The notes beneath the pieces were generated by a model that searched no databases, had not been told where the DNA came from, and saw nothing but the letters and a program-made list of their open reading frames with translations. 64,000 nucleotides of DNA from Aldersonia sp. NBC_00410 (GTDB lineage: Bacteria > Actinomycetota > Actinomycetes > Mycobacteriales > Mycobacteriaceae), in the NCBI RefSeq assembly GCF_026342035.1, contig NZ_JAPENM010000008.1, positions 124,001 through 188,000 of the forward strand, written 5' to 3'. Each line of letters starts with the position of its first letter. Positions within the stretch are counted from its first letter, which is position 1. Shown piece after piece: positions 8,548 to 17,641 of the stretch. The position numbers and the translations under genes were made by a program.

Positions 8548-11411
8548 CAGTCGTCGATTACCCCGCCGGCAGCCTGGTCAACGCCCGTGGCCGGGACTGG
8601 CTCGTTCTCCCCGGCTCCCCCGAGGGCACGCTGCTGGTTCGCCCTCTCGGGGGTCACGAGCACGAAACCACCGTGTTGCTGCCGGAGATCGACGACTTCG
8701 GGGCCGCCACATTCGGACCACCCACGGTCGACGACCGCGGGGACGCCGGCCGGGCCCGCCTGCTTCGCGACGCGCTCAGGCTCTCGTTTCGCGCCAGCGG
8801 CGGCCCGTTCCGCTCGTTCGCACGCCTGGCCGTCTCGCCCCGCAACTACCAACTGGTTCCCCTGATGATGGCGGCCAACCAGGATGTCACCCGACTGCTG
8901 ATCGCCGACGGCGTCGGCATCGGGAAGACGGTCGAGGCGGGACTCATCGCCGCCGAGCTGCTGGCCACCGGCGAAGCGCAACGCCTGGCGGTGCTGTGTT
9001 CACCCCAGCTGGCCCCGCAATGGCAGGGCGAGCTCCGACACAAGTTCGGCATCGACGCGCAACTTCTGTTGCCGTCCACGGTCAACCGGCTGATGCGCGG
9101 CGTCCCGTTCGGATCCAACGTCTACGAGCACTACCCGTATCTGGTGATCTCTACTGATTTCATCAAGCAGAAGTCCCGCCGTGACGAATTCGCCTTGTAC
9201 TGCCCGGAATTGGTGATTGTCGACGAGGCGCATACCTGCGTGGCATCCGCTGGCGTGGGCAAGTCCTCCCAGGCGCATCTGAGATATGCATTGCTTCGCA
9301 AACTCGCCGACGACCAGCAGCGTCACCTGCTGCTGCTGACCGCGACTCCACACAGCGGCGACGACACCGCCTGGCAGTCGCTGATCGGCTTGCTCGACGA
9401 CCGCCTCGGTGACCTGCCGGCAGACCTGTCCGGCCGCGCCCGCGAAGAAGACCGCAAACTGCTGGCCAAGTACATGATCCAACGCCAACGCGCCGATATC
9501 CGCGAGTACCTCGACGAGGACACCCCGTTCCCCGACCGCGAAACCACCGAGACCGCGTACAAACTGACCGCGGGATACCGCCAACTGTTCGACGACGTGA
9601 TGGACTATGTCCGCGAACAGGTCGCCGACCCGAAGCTCAGCGCCGTGCGGCAGCGCGTCCGGTGGTGGTCGGCGATCGCGCTGCTGCGGTGCCTGGCCTC
9701 CAGCCCCGCAGCGGCCGAGCAGACCCTGCTCAACCGTTCGGCGGTCGCAGCCGCTGACGACGCAGTCGAGGTCGACGCCTACGCCGAACCCCGAGTACTG
9801 GACACCGATCTCGACGACACGCTCGAAGCCGAGGACGTCACCGTCGGCGCCGACACCAGTGACACCGACACGCCCGACACGAGGAACCGAAAGCGACTGC
9901 GCGAGTTGGCAACTCAGGCTGCATCCCTGAAGGGTCCGCGGTCCGACGCGAAGCTCAAACGGCTCATCCCGCTGCTCAAGGAACTCCTCGACGAGGGCTA
10001 CCACCCGATCGTCTTCTGCCGCTACATCCCCACCGCCGACTATCTCGCCGAACACCTGAGTTCAGCCCTGTCGAAGGTCAAAGATCTCAAGATCGACGCC
10101 GTGACCGGAACTCTCCCTCCGGAAGAACGTGAATCCCGCGTCGACACCCTCAGCGCCCAGGACGGCCCCAGCCTGCTGATCGCGACCGACTGCCTGTCGG
10201 AGGGCATCAACCTGCAGGACGGCTTCACCGCCGTGGTCCACTACGACCTGGCGTGGAACCCCACCCGCCACGAACAACGCGAAGGCCGCGTCGACCGATT
10301 CGGCCAGCAGGCCCCCACCGTGCGGACTGTGACGTATTACGGCGAGGACAACGGCATTGACGGCATCGTGCTGCAGGTCCTCATCCGTCGCCACGAGAAC
10401 ATCAAACGCAGCATTGGCGTCTCGGTGCCGATCCCGGTCGATCCCACCACCGTGATGAAGGCGATCTGGGAGTCGCTGCTGTTGCGCGGCAAGGATGCCG
10501 AACAGCTGACCCTCGACTTCGCCGAGGCCACCTCCAAATCTCTGGCCGAACAAGTCGACGTCGAATGGATCAACGCGGCCGAACGGGAGAAGGTGTCGCG
10601 TACGCGGTTCAGGCAGGCCGGACTCAAACCCGACACCGTCGAACACGCCCTGGCCGAGGTGCGCCGCGCCCTCGGCGGGCCGGCCGATGTCGAAACCTTC
10701 ACCCGCACAGCCCTATCCATTCTGGGTGCTCCGGTCAGCGACACCGACGATGGGTTCACCGCGATCATCACCGCCCTCCCGGCCGCGGTGCGTGATCAAC
10801 TCCCGCCCACCAAGAACGGGCAACTGCAGTTCCACCGCTCGCTGCCCGTCCCGGCCGGGCACAGCGTGCTCACCCGCACAGACGCCACGGTCGATTCGCT
10901 GTCGCGTTACGTCCTTGACGCCGCACTCGACTCCCGGCTCGACCCGACGGCCCGGCCGGCCCGCCGCGCGGGCGTGATGCGCACCCGCGGAGTCGCCAAG
11001 GTGACGACCTTGCTGATGGTGCGGCAACGGCTGGAGATCACCATCCCCGGCTCGGCCAGCACCGTCACCCAGGTCGCCGAGGAAGCCAAGTTCCTTGCCT
11101 TCACCGCGAGCGGCGACACCCTGACCTGGTTACCGCAGGCCGAGGTCGACGCCCTGCTGTCCTTGACGCCCTCGGGCAACGTCGACGACGCACTGGCCCG
11201 AATGCAGTTGAGCCGTGCGCTGGGGCGCTTGGACGCGCTCACCGGGCACCTCACCACAACCGGCAAAGACGCGGCCAAGGACCTGGTGTCCGAACATCAG
11301 ACGGTGCGCAGCGCCTCCAAGGCCGGCGGACGCGCACCCACCGTCCAGTTCCTGCCGCCTGCCGACGTCCTCGGCCTCTACGTGTTCCTACCGGAAGCAG
11401 GTGCCCGGTGA
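8544..11411 (+). CDS. SNF2-type helicase (DrmD-like)
   Basis: A 955-residue SF2 ATPase started at the ATG that overlaps the previous stop codon (ATGA). Motifs: Walker A ADGVGIGKT (121-129), DEAH (227-230), LLLTATPHSGDD, motif V ATDCLSEGINLQ, and motif VI QREGRVDRFGQQ near 578. An acidic Asp/Thr-rich linker (about 425-465) divides the two helicase lobes, and a ~350-residue C-terminal extension carries no motif I recognise. SNF2-like proteins of this size next to a large adenine methylase are typical of class 1 DISARM drmD. Probable role: ATP-driven translocation on double-stranded DNA within the defence complex. Confidence 0.85.
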   Translation: MTVVDYPAGSLVNARGRDWLVLPGSPEGTLLVRPLGGHEHETTVLLPEIDDFGAATFGPPTVDDRGDAGRARLLRDALRLSFRASGGPFRSFARLAVSPRNYQLVPLMMAANQDVTRLLIADGVGIGKTVEAGLIAAELLATGEAQRLAVLCSPQLAPQWQGELRHKFGIDAQLLLPSTVNRLMRGVPFGSNVYEHYPYLVISTDFIKQKSRRDEFALYCPELVIVDEAHTCVASAGVGKSSQAHLRYALLRKLADDQQRHLLLLTATPHSGDDTAWQSLIGLLDDRLGDLPADLSGRAREEDRKLLAKYMIQRQRADIREYLDEDTPFPDRETTETAYKLTAGYRQLFDDVMDYVREQVADPKLSAVRQRVRWWSAIALLRCLASSPAAAEQTLLNRSAVAAADDAVEVDAYAEPRVLDTDLDDTLEAEDVTVGADTSDTDTPDTRNRKRLRELATQAASLKGPRSDAKLKRLIPLLKELLDEGYHPIVFCRYIPTADYLAEHLSSALSKVKDLKIDAVTGTLPPEERESRVDTLSAQDGPSLLIATDCLSEGINLQDGFTAVVHYDLAWNPTRHEQREGRVDRFGQQAPTVRTVTYYGEDNGIDGIVLQVLIRRHENIKRSIGVSVPIPVDPTTVMKAIWESLLLRGKDAEQLTLDFAEATSKSLAEQVDVEWINAAEREKVSRTRFRQAGLKPDTVEHALAEVRRALGGPADVETFTRTALSILGAPVSDTDDGFTAIITALPAAVRDQLPPTKNGQLQFHRSLPVPAGHSVLTRTDATVDSLSRYVLDAALDSRLDPTARPARRAGVMRTRGVAKVTTLLMVRQRLEITIPGSASTVTQVAEEAKFLAFTASGDTLTWLPQAEVDALLSLTPSGNVDDALARMQLSRALGRLDALTGHLTTTGKDAAKDLVSEHQTVRSASKAGGRAPTVQFLPPADVLGLYVFLPEAGAR

Positions 11412-14400
11412 CCGCGCTAACCGTCTTCCGCGCCGTCCGCACGGTAGGCACCGCGCTTCCCGCCGAAGCCCTCCCGCGGGCCAACGAACTGCGCATGCCC
11501 GGCCAGACCGCGGACGCCTACCAGCTGTCACCCGGGATGGCGGTCAACGGTGCCATCGCCCGCGCGTGGGAAGCCATGCTCGCCGCGCACCACACCTGGC
11601 GCGCCGCCCTGGAGCGGCTCCCGGACGGTGACGCCGCCACCAAACTCACCCGGGACAAATGGCTGCTTCCGCTGCTCTACGAACTGGGCTGGGGCCGGCC
11701 CGATGTCATCAGCGGCGGCCTGCCCGTACCGCCTGGCCTCGGCGAGACCGAGGCGCCGCACTTCCCTATCTCGCACCGGGTCGCCTGGCCCGACGCCGCG
11801 AACGCCACAGCGTGGGTGCCGCTGCACCTGGTGGGTGCCGGAATCGACCTGGACACCAAGACCGCGGGGGTGACCGCCCGGGCGCCGCAGGCCATGGTGC
11901 AGGACTACCTCAACCGGGAAGACCACGCGCTGTGGGCGATTGTGTCCAACGGCCACCAGCTGCGGCTGCTGCGCGACGCCTCCAGCCTCACCCGGCAGTC
12001 CTTCGTCGAATTCGACCTGGACGCGATCTTCACCGACCAGCTCTACGCCGACTTCCGCATCCTGTTCCTGACCATCCACGCCAGCCGGTTCGCGCCCCGC
12101 TTGGATGACAAGTCCGCCAAAATCGTTTCCGGCAGCGAGGACTCCGGTGAGGACGCCGAGGTCGAGCAGGCCGAACCCAAACTCGACAACTGCTGGCTGG
12201 AGCGCTGGCGCACCACCGCCATCGACGATGGTGCCCGCGCCCTGCTGAACCTGCAACACGGCATCGCGGTCGCGCTGCAAGAGCTCGGCACCGGGTTCGT
12301 CGCACACCCAGCCAACGCCGCCCTGCGCGAGACGCTGGCCGCCGCCACCGATGCCGACCGCGACCTACAGCGCGCCCTGTTGCGCATCGCCTACCGGCTC
12401 ATCGTGCTGTTCGTGGTCGAGGACCGCGATCTGCTGCACCGCTCCGACGTCCCCGAGAGCGCCCGCACCCTGTACGCGGACTACTTCTCCACCGCACGGT
12501 TGCGGCGGATGGCTGCCGAGCCGATCGGCGGCTGGCACACCGACCTTTGGCAGGCGCACCAGATTGTCACCGACGCAATTGCCGGCGACGGACTGCCCAC
12601 ACTGGGGTTGAGCGGCCTTGGTGCCACCCTCTTTTCGCGGGACGCGCTGAGCATCCTCGCCAGTGCCGAGTTGCCCAACCGAGCGCTGCTCGCTGCGGTG
12701 CGAGCGCTGTCGCAGATCGACGACCCGGTCACCGGGCTTCCGCGCCCGGTCGATTACCGCAACCTCGACAGCGAAGAACTGGGCGGCATGTACGAAGGAT
12801 TGCTGGCCTACACACCCCGGTACCACGCCGACGAGCGAGCCTTCACCCTCGACGTGTCCACCGGCAACGAGCGTAAGAAATCCGGCTCGTACTACACCCC
12901 CTCAGATCTGATCGCGCTCGTCCTGGACGAAGCGCTGAACCCGCTGATCGACGAGGCCATTCGGGGATCCAATCCCGAGCAGGCGCTGCTGGGTCTCAAT
13001 GTGGTCGATCCAGCCTGCGGCAGTGGACATTTCGTCGTTGCCGCGGCCCGCCGGATCGCAGCCGCGCTGGCCACCGTGCGCACCGAAGAGACCGAACCCA
13101 CGCCCGCTGATCTTCGGTTGGCCACCGCCGATGTCATCGAACGCTGCGTTTACGGCGTAGACCTCAACGACCTGGCTATCGAGATCACCAAGGTGGCGCT
13201 GTGGCTGGAAGCCTTCGACGCCGACCGGCCGTTTCCGTTCCTTGATGCGCACTTCCGGGTCGGCAATGCACTGCTGGGCACCACCCCGGAACTGCTACGC
13301 CACAACATCCCCGACACGGCATTCGTGCCTCTGGGTCACGACGACAAGACGTGGACATCCAAGCTCAAAGCCCGCAACAAGTCCGAACGTCGAGCCGACC
13401 AGGACCAATTGACTCTGACCTTCGGCCCCGAAACCCTCAACGTCGAAACCAGCCAGTTCACCAAAGCCGCCCACAAAGCCGATACCGGCACGGTCGCTTC
13501 GGTAGCCGCCCTGCGCGCCCGGGCCGACGCGTGGCGACGGCTGGAAGCCGACCCCGACCTGTTGGCCGCCAAGTTGGTGGCCGATGCGTGGTGTGCGGCG
13601 TTCGTGCAGCCCAAGTCCGGGGCGACGGCCTCGGGTCAGGGCATCACTCATGCGATCGTGCGCGCTATGTCCGAGACCCCGGAATCAGTGCCAGACACCA
13701 TCATCACGTTAGTCAGTGCGCTGGCCCGGCAGTACCGGTTCTTCCACTGGCACTTGGAGTTCCCCGGCATCTTCACCGTTCCCGACGACGGCAGCGCCGA
13801 CGCCGGTACTGGGTGGACAGGCGGATTCTCCTGCGTCGTTGGCAACCCGCCCTGGGAGCGGGTGAAGATCCAGGACAAGGAGTTCTTCGGCAACGCCGGT
13901 CGCCCTGATATTGAGGGCGCGGCGACCGCGGCGATCCGCAAGAAGATGATCGACAAACTCGCCGAAACCGACCCCGACCTGCATTACGCATACCTGGCGG
14001 CGCTTCGGCAGTCGGACGGCACCGCGCACCTCCTGCTGAAGAGCGGCCGCTACCCGTTCACCGGGCAAGGTGACGTCAACACCTACAGTGTGTTCGCCGA
14101 AACCATGCGCACCGTCACCAATCCCGAGGGCGCGGCCGGAATCATCACCCCGACCGGCCTGGCGACCGACAAGACGACGTCGCCCTTCTTCGCCGACACC
14201 TTGAGCAATCACCGGCTCTATGCGTTCTACGACTTTGAGAACGAAGCCAAGATCTTCCGCGACGTACACCACGCATACCGATTCGCCGTCACGACCATGA
14301 CCGGAACTCAACGCACGGTGCAGCGCACCAAATTCGCATTCCTCAACCGCCACATCTCCGATGTGCCGGACAACCGATTCCAGTTGGCAGCCAAAGAAGT

Positions 14401-15511
14401 TCTCACGCTCAACCCGAACACAGGCACGCTGCCGATGTTCCGCAGCCGCAAGGACGCCGACATTACCCTCGGCATCTACTCGCGGTACCCTGTGCTCATC
14501 CGCGACGAGGACCCCGACGGCAACCCGTGGGGATTATCTTTCGCGCGATTGTTCGACATGGCCAACGACTCTGCCCTCTTCCACACAGCAGACGACCTCG
14601 CCGACGCGACGTTCAACGGCTGGTCCTACAAGGGCGACGGCAAGGAATATGTGCCGCTGTACGAGGGGAAATTGCTGTGGCACTTCGACCATCGCTTCTC
14701 GACCTACCGCAATGCGACGCAGGCGCAGCTAAGAATGCAGACTCTGCCGAGACTCACCGACGCAGAACATGGCGATCCGAATTTGGAGTCGCTCGCGCGC
14801 TACTGGGTCGACAATGCGGAAGTAGCCGCGCGACTCGAGAGTCGATGGGAAGATGAGTGGCTTCTTGGCTGGCGAGATATCACGGGCACCGAGAAGGCAC
14901 GCACCTTCGTACCTTCCGTCTGCCCAACATCAGCGGTGGGCCATAAGTTCCCCCTCGCCTTCCCTGCCGAACCGCGATACGCGCCCTTGCTCCACGGGGT
15001 TTGGTCATCCATGGTTTTCGACTACGTTGCCCGGCAGAAGCTCAGCGGCACGGGTATGACCTACTTCATATTGAAGCAGCTTGCCTGTCCCCCACCCGAT
15101 CAGTTCTACGCCCCAACACTGTGGCGTCGTGGCGAGTGCCTCGATACGTGGCTCAAGCCTTATATTCTCGAACTGGCATACACGTCGTACCGCCTGCGGC
15201 CATACGCCCAAAACCTCGGCGATGAAGGCCCGCCTTTCCACTGGCTCTCAGAGCGCCGTGCACGATTGCGGGCGGACGTCGACGCCGGCTTCCTCCATAC
15301 TTACGGTTTGGGTCGCGGCGAAGCTGAGCACGTGCTCGACGCCTTCCCGGTCGTCCGCAAGTATGACGAACGCGACTTCGGCGATTACCGCACCAAACGC
15401 CTCGTCCTGGAAGCCTACGACCGCATGGCCGAAGCTATTGCCAATGGCGGCAAAGGCTGGAAGCCGCTCGCCGATCCCCCGGCCGGGCGCGGTCCCCGTC
15501 ACTCCGAATAG
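11408..15511 (+). CDS. Large Eco57I-type adenine-N6 DNA methyltransferase (DrmMI-like)
   Basis: A 1367-residue protein starting at a GTG that overlaps the preceding stop (GTGA). It carries RKKSGSYYTP, then SAM-binding motif I DPACGSGHF (534-542), and catalytic motif IV NPPW (813-816), the adenine-N6 class. The ~500-residue N-terminal region and the ~500-residue C-terminal region probably hold target recognition and partner contacts. Length and neighbours fit DISARM DrmMI; PglX of BREX is similar, but no pglZ or brxC is present. Expected role: methylating host sites so that the helicase-nuclease components spare self DNA. Confidence 0.87.
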   Translation: MTALTVFRAVRTVGTALPAEALPRANELRMPGQTADAYQLSPGMAVNGAIARAWEAMLAAHHTWRAALERLPDGDAATKLTRDKWLLPLLYELGWGRPDVISGGLPVPPGLGETEAPHFPISHRVAWPDAANATAWVPLHLVGAGIDLDTKTAGVTARAPQAMVQDYLNREDHALWAIVSNGHQLRLLRDASSLTRQSFVEFDLDAIFTDQLYADFRILFLTIHASRFAPRLDDKSAKIVSGSEDSGEDAEVEQAEPKLDNCWLERWRTTAIDDGARALLNLQHGIAVALQELGTGFVAHPANAALRETLAAATDADRDLQRALLRIAYRLIVLFVVEDRDLLHRSDVPESARTLYADYFSTARLRRMAAEPIGGWHTDLWQAHQIVTDAIAGDGLPTLGLSGLGATLFSRDALSILASAELPNRALLAAVRALSQIDDPVTGLPRPVDYRNLDSEELGGMYEGLLAYTPRYHADERAFTLDVSTGNERKKSGSYYTPSDLIALVLDEALNPLIDEAIRGSNPEQALLGLNVVDPACGSGHFVVAAARRIAAALATVRTEETEPTPADLRLATADVIERCVYGVDLNDLAIEITKVALWLEAFDADRPFPFLDAHFRVGNALLGTTPELLRHNIPDTAFVPLGHDDKTWTSKLKARNKSERRADQDQLTLTFGPETLNVETSQFTKAAHKADTGTVASVAALRARADAWRRLEADPDLLAAKLVADAWCAAFVQPKSGATASGQGITHAIVRAMSETPESVPDTIITLVSALARQYRFFHWHLEFPGIFTVPDDGSADAGTGWTGGFSCVVGNPPWERVKIQDKEFFGNAGRPDIEGAATAAIRKKMIDKLAETDPDLHYAYLAALRQSDGTAHLLLKSGRYPFTGQGDVNTYSVFAETMRTVTNPEGAAGIITPTGLATDKTTSPFFADTLSNHRLYAFYDFENEAKIFRDVHHAYRFAVTTMTGTQRTVQRTKFAFLNRHISDVPDNRFQLAAKEVLTLNPNTGTLPMFRSRKDADITLGIYSRYPVLIRDEDPDGNPWGLSFARLFDMANDSALFHTADDLADATFNGWSYKGDGKEYVPLYEGKLLWHFDHRFSTYRNATQAQLRMQTLPRLTDAEHGDPNLESLARYWVDNAEVAARLESRWEDEWLLGWRDITGTEKARTFVPSVCPTSAVGHKFPLAFPAEPRYAPLLHGVWSSMVFDYVARQKLSGTGMTYFILKQLACPPPDQFYAPTLWRRGECLDTWLKPYILELAYTSYRLRPYAQNLGDEGPPFHWLSERRARLRADVDAGFLHTYGLGRGEAEHVLDAFPVVRKYDERDFGDYRTKRLVLEAYDRMAEAIANGGKGWKPLADPPAGRGPRHSE

Positions 15512-15529
15512 TCAAGTAACGGAGGAAGA

Positions 15530-17641
15530 ATGCCACTCGCGATCGACAAAGGATTCCTCAAGGACCTGGGCAGGCTGGAGAAGCCCGTCTACAACCGGGT
15601 CACGGAGGTCTTCGACGAGTTCGACGCCGCGACCCACACCGGCCTTCATCTGGAGAAGATCGCCAACGCCCGCAACCCGCGGTTCCGGTCTATTCGCATC
15701 GACCAGGCCTGGCGGGGCATCGTGCTCGCCCCTGCCACCGGCGATGTCTACACCCTGTTGAAGGTGCTCCATCACGACGACGCGTACGCGTGGGCGCAAC
15801 GCAGCAATATCTCGGTCAATTCCGCCACCGGCGGTATCGAGATCCGCGACGAAGCCGAACTCGACCGTCAGATCCCCGAAAGGGCAGAAGCGGCCAAGTC
15901 TGCCGGCACCCCGATCTTCGCCAACGTCAAGGACGGCGAGCTGACCAAACTCGGTATCGACCAGAAGGTGCTTGCGTTCGCGCGGACCGTCACCGATGCC
16001 GCACAACTCGACGCGGCAAAATCCTTTCTGCCCGAAACACAATGGGATGTGTTGTTCGGTCTCGCCGCCGGCTTCACCCCGGAAGAGGTGTGGGCAGATC
16101 TCGGCGCGCAAATCCTGAACGAGCCCGTCGACACCGAGGACATCGATGCGGCCATCCTGCGCAGCAGCGACCGTGTCGTCCTCGTCAGCGGACCCGACGA
16201 ACTGATGGACGTGTTCGCCTACCCGTTCGCCACGTGGCGGGTGTACCTGCACCCGACCCAGCGCGCCGTCGCCGACGCGGCCTACAAAGGCCCTGCCCGC
16301 GTCACCGGCGGCCCCGGCACCGGAAAGACCGTCGTCGCTCTGCACCGCGCGCACATGCTCGCCAAGCGGGGTGGCGGCAAGGTTCTTGTCACCACCTTCA
16401 CCTCCACCCTGTCCGACACGCTGCAGTCCGGACTCGACATGCTCGTCGACGACGAGAAGGTCGAGGACCGGCTCGAGGTGTCACACGTCGACCGGATCGC
16501 CCACCGCGTCTTCCGCAAGGGCCACGGCGCACCGCACATGCTCGGTGCCGAGGACGAGAAAGCGTTGTGGGCCGGTCTGATCGACGAACTCGGGCTCACC
16601 TTCACCCCCACGTTCCTGTCCGAGGAATGGCGGCAGGTGGTCCTGGCGCGTCGCATCGGCACCGCGGACGCCTACCTCGCCGCTAAGCGGACCGGGCGCG
16701 GACGAGCGCTTGGAGCGGCCCAGCGGGCCCAGGTCTGGCAGGCCATCTGGGAGTTCGAACAGGCCCTCACCCAGCAGGGCGTCTGGACGCACGAAACCAT
16801 CCGACGCGAAGCGACCCGCCTGCTGGAGGAGTCGTCCGATAAGCCGTTCCGCCACATCATCATCGATGAAGCGCAGGACCTCAGCCCCGACCAATGGCGG
16901 CTGCTGCGGGCCGCGGTCGCCGAAGCACCCGACGACATCTTCATCGCCGGTGACACCCACCAGCGCATCTACGACAACCGCGTCAGCCTGCGCGAGGTCG
17001 GAATCAACATCGCCGGCCGGTCCTCACGATTGAACATCAACTACCGCACCACCGCCGAGATTCTCGGCTGGAGCTTGGGCCTGCTGCGCGGCGAGCCGAT
17101 CGACGACATGGAAGGCGGGCTGGACTCCATCGCCGGCTGCAAGTCCTACGTGCACGGACAGCCGCCCGCATTGAGTGGATATCAAAGTGCCGATGCCGAG
17201 GCCAAATTCATCGCCGCAACCGTCAGGGACTGGATCGACAGCGGAATCGCACCGTCCGAGATCGGAATTGCGGTCCGCGCCAAGTGGTCGACCTCAAAAA
17301 TCGAACACGCCCTCAAGGCGGCCGGGATCGACAGCGTCGACCTGGCGAGGGCGGCGGATGACGATAATGCCGTCCGCGTCGGAACCATGCACCGCATGAA
17401 GGGCCTAGAGTTCCGCTGCATGTGTGCCGCCGGTGTCAGCGCCAAGCAGGTGCCCGCCGCCAACGCCGTCACCCCGATCGAGGACGACAAGCAGACTCAT
17501 AACCAAGACCTGGAAAGGGAACGCTGCCTGCTCTTCGTGGCCTGCACGCGGGCCCGCGAGGAATTGCTCGTCACCTGGCACGGCGAGCGCAGCCCATTCC
17601 TGACCGCCCTAGAGAAGAACCGAACAGGAGATATTGAGTGA
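15530..17641 (+). CDS. UvrD-type helicase with RelE/ParE-like N-terminal domain
   Basis: A 703-residue SF1 helicase. Residues 1-95 (FLKDLGRLEKPVYNRVTEVF; FRSIRIDQAWRGIV; LLKVLHHDDAYAWA) look like a RelE/ParE toxin fold, a known but poorly understood leader of some UvrD-like proteins. Helicase motifs: Walker A GGPGTGKT (260-267), DEAQD (446-450), NYRTTAEI, GTMHRMKGLEF and FVACTRAREEL. A strong GGAGGAAGA site lies just before the ATG, 18 nt after the methylase stop; it is the only gene of this operon not started by overlap. Possible role: unwinding or processing DNA during defence. Whether the RelE-like domain cuts RNA is unknown. Confidence 0.85.
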   Translation: MPLAIDKGFLKDLGRLEKPVYNRVTEVFDEFDAATHTGLHLEKIANARNPRFRSIRIDQAWRGIVLAPATGDVYTLLKVLHHDDAYAWAQRSNISVNSATGGIEIRDEAELDRQIPERAEAAKSAGTPIFANVKDGELTKLGIDQKVLAFARTVTDAAQLDAAKSFLPETQWDVLFGLAAGFTPEEVWADLGAQILNEPVDTEDIDAAILRSSDRVVLVSGPDELMDVFAYPFATWRVYLHPTQRAVADAAYKGPARVTGGPGTGKTVVALHRAHMLAKRGGGKVLVTTFTSTLSDTLQSGLDMLVDDEKVEDRLEVSHVDRIAHRVFRKGHGAPHMLGAEDEKALWAGLIDELGLTFTPTFLSEEWRQVVLARRIGTADAYLAAKRTGRGRALGAAQRAQVWQAIWEFEQALTQQGVWTHETIRREATRLLEESSDKPFRHIIIDEAQDLSPDQWRLLRAAVAEAPDDIFIAGDTHQRIYDNRVSLREVGINIAGRSSRLNINYRTTAEILGWSLGLLRGEPIDDMEGGLDSIAGCKSYVHGQPPALSGYQSADAEAKFIAATVRDWIDSGIAPSEIGIAVRAKWSTSKIEHALKAAGIDSVDLARAADDDNAVRVGTMHRMKGLEFRCMCAAGVSAKQVPAANAVTPIEDDKQTHNQDLERERCLLFVACTRAREELLVTWHGERSPFLTALEKNRTGDIE

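Noticed and set aside
3391-15511. Calling the first operon plain class 1 DISARM
   Set aside because: drmC (PLD nuclease) is missing, helicase and DUF1998 are in one polypeptide, and three extra genes are coupled.
11408-15511. BREX system based on a PglX-like methylase
   Set aside because: No pglZ, brxC or other BREX core gene is present; neighbours are SNF2 and DUF1998 helicases.
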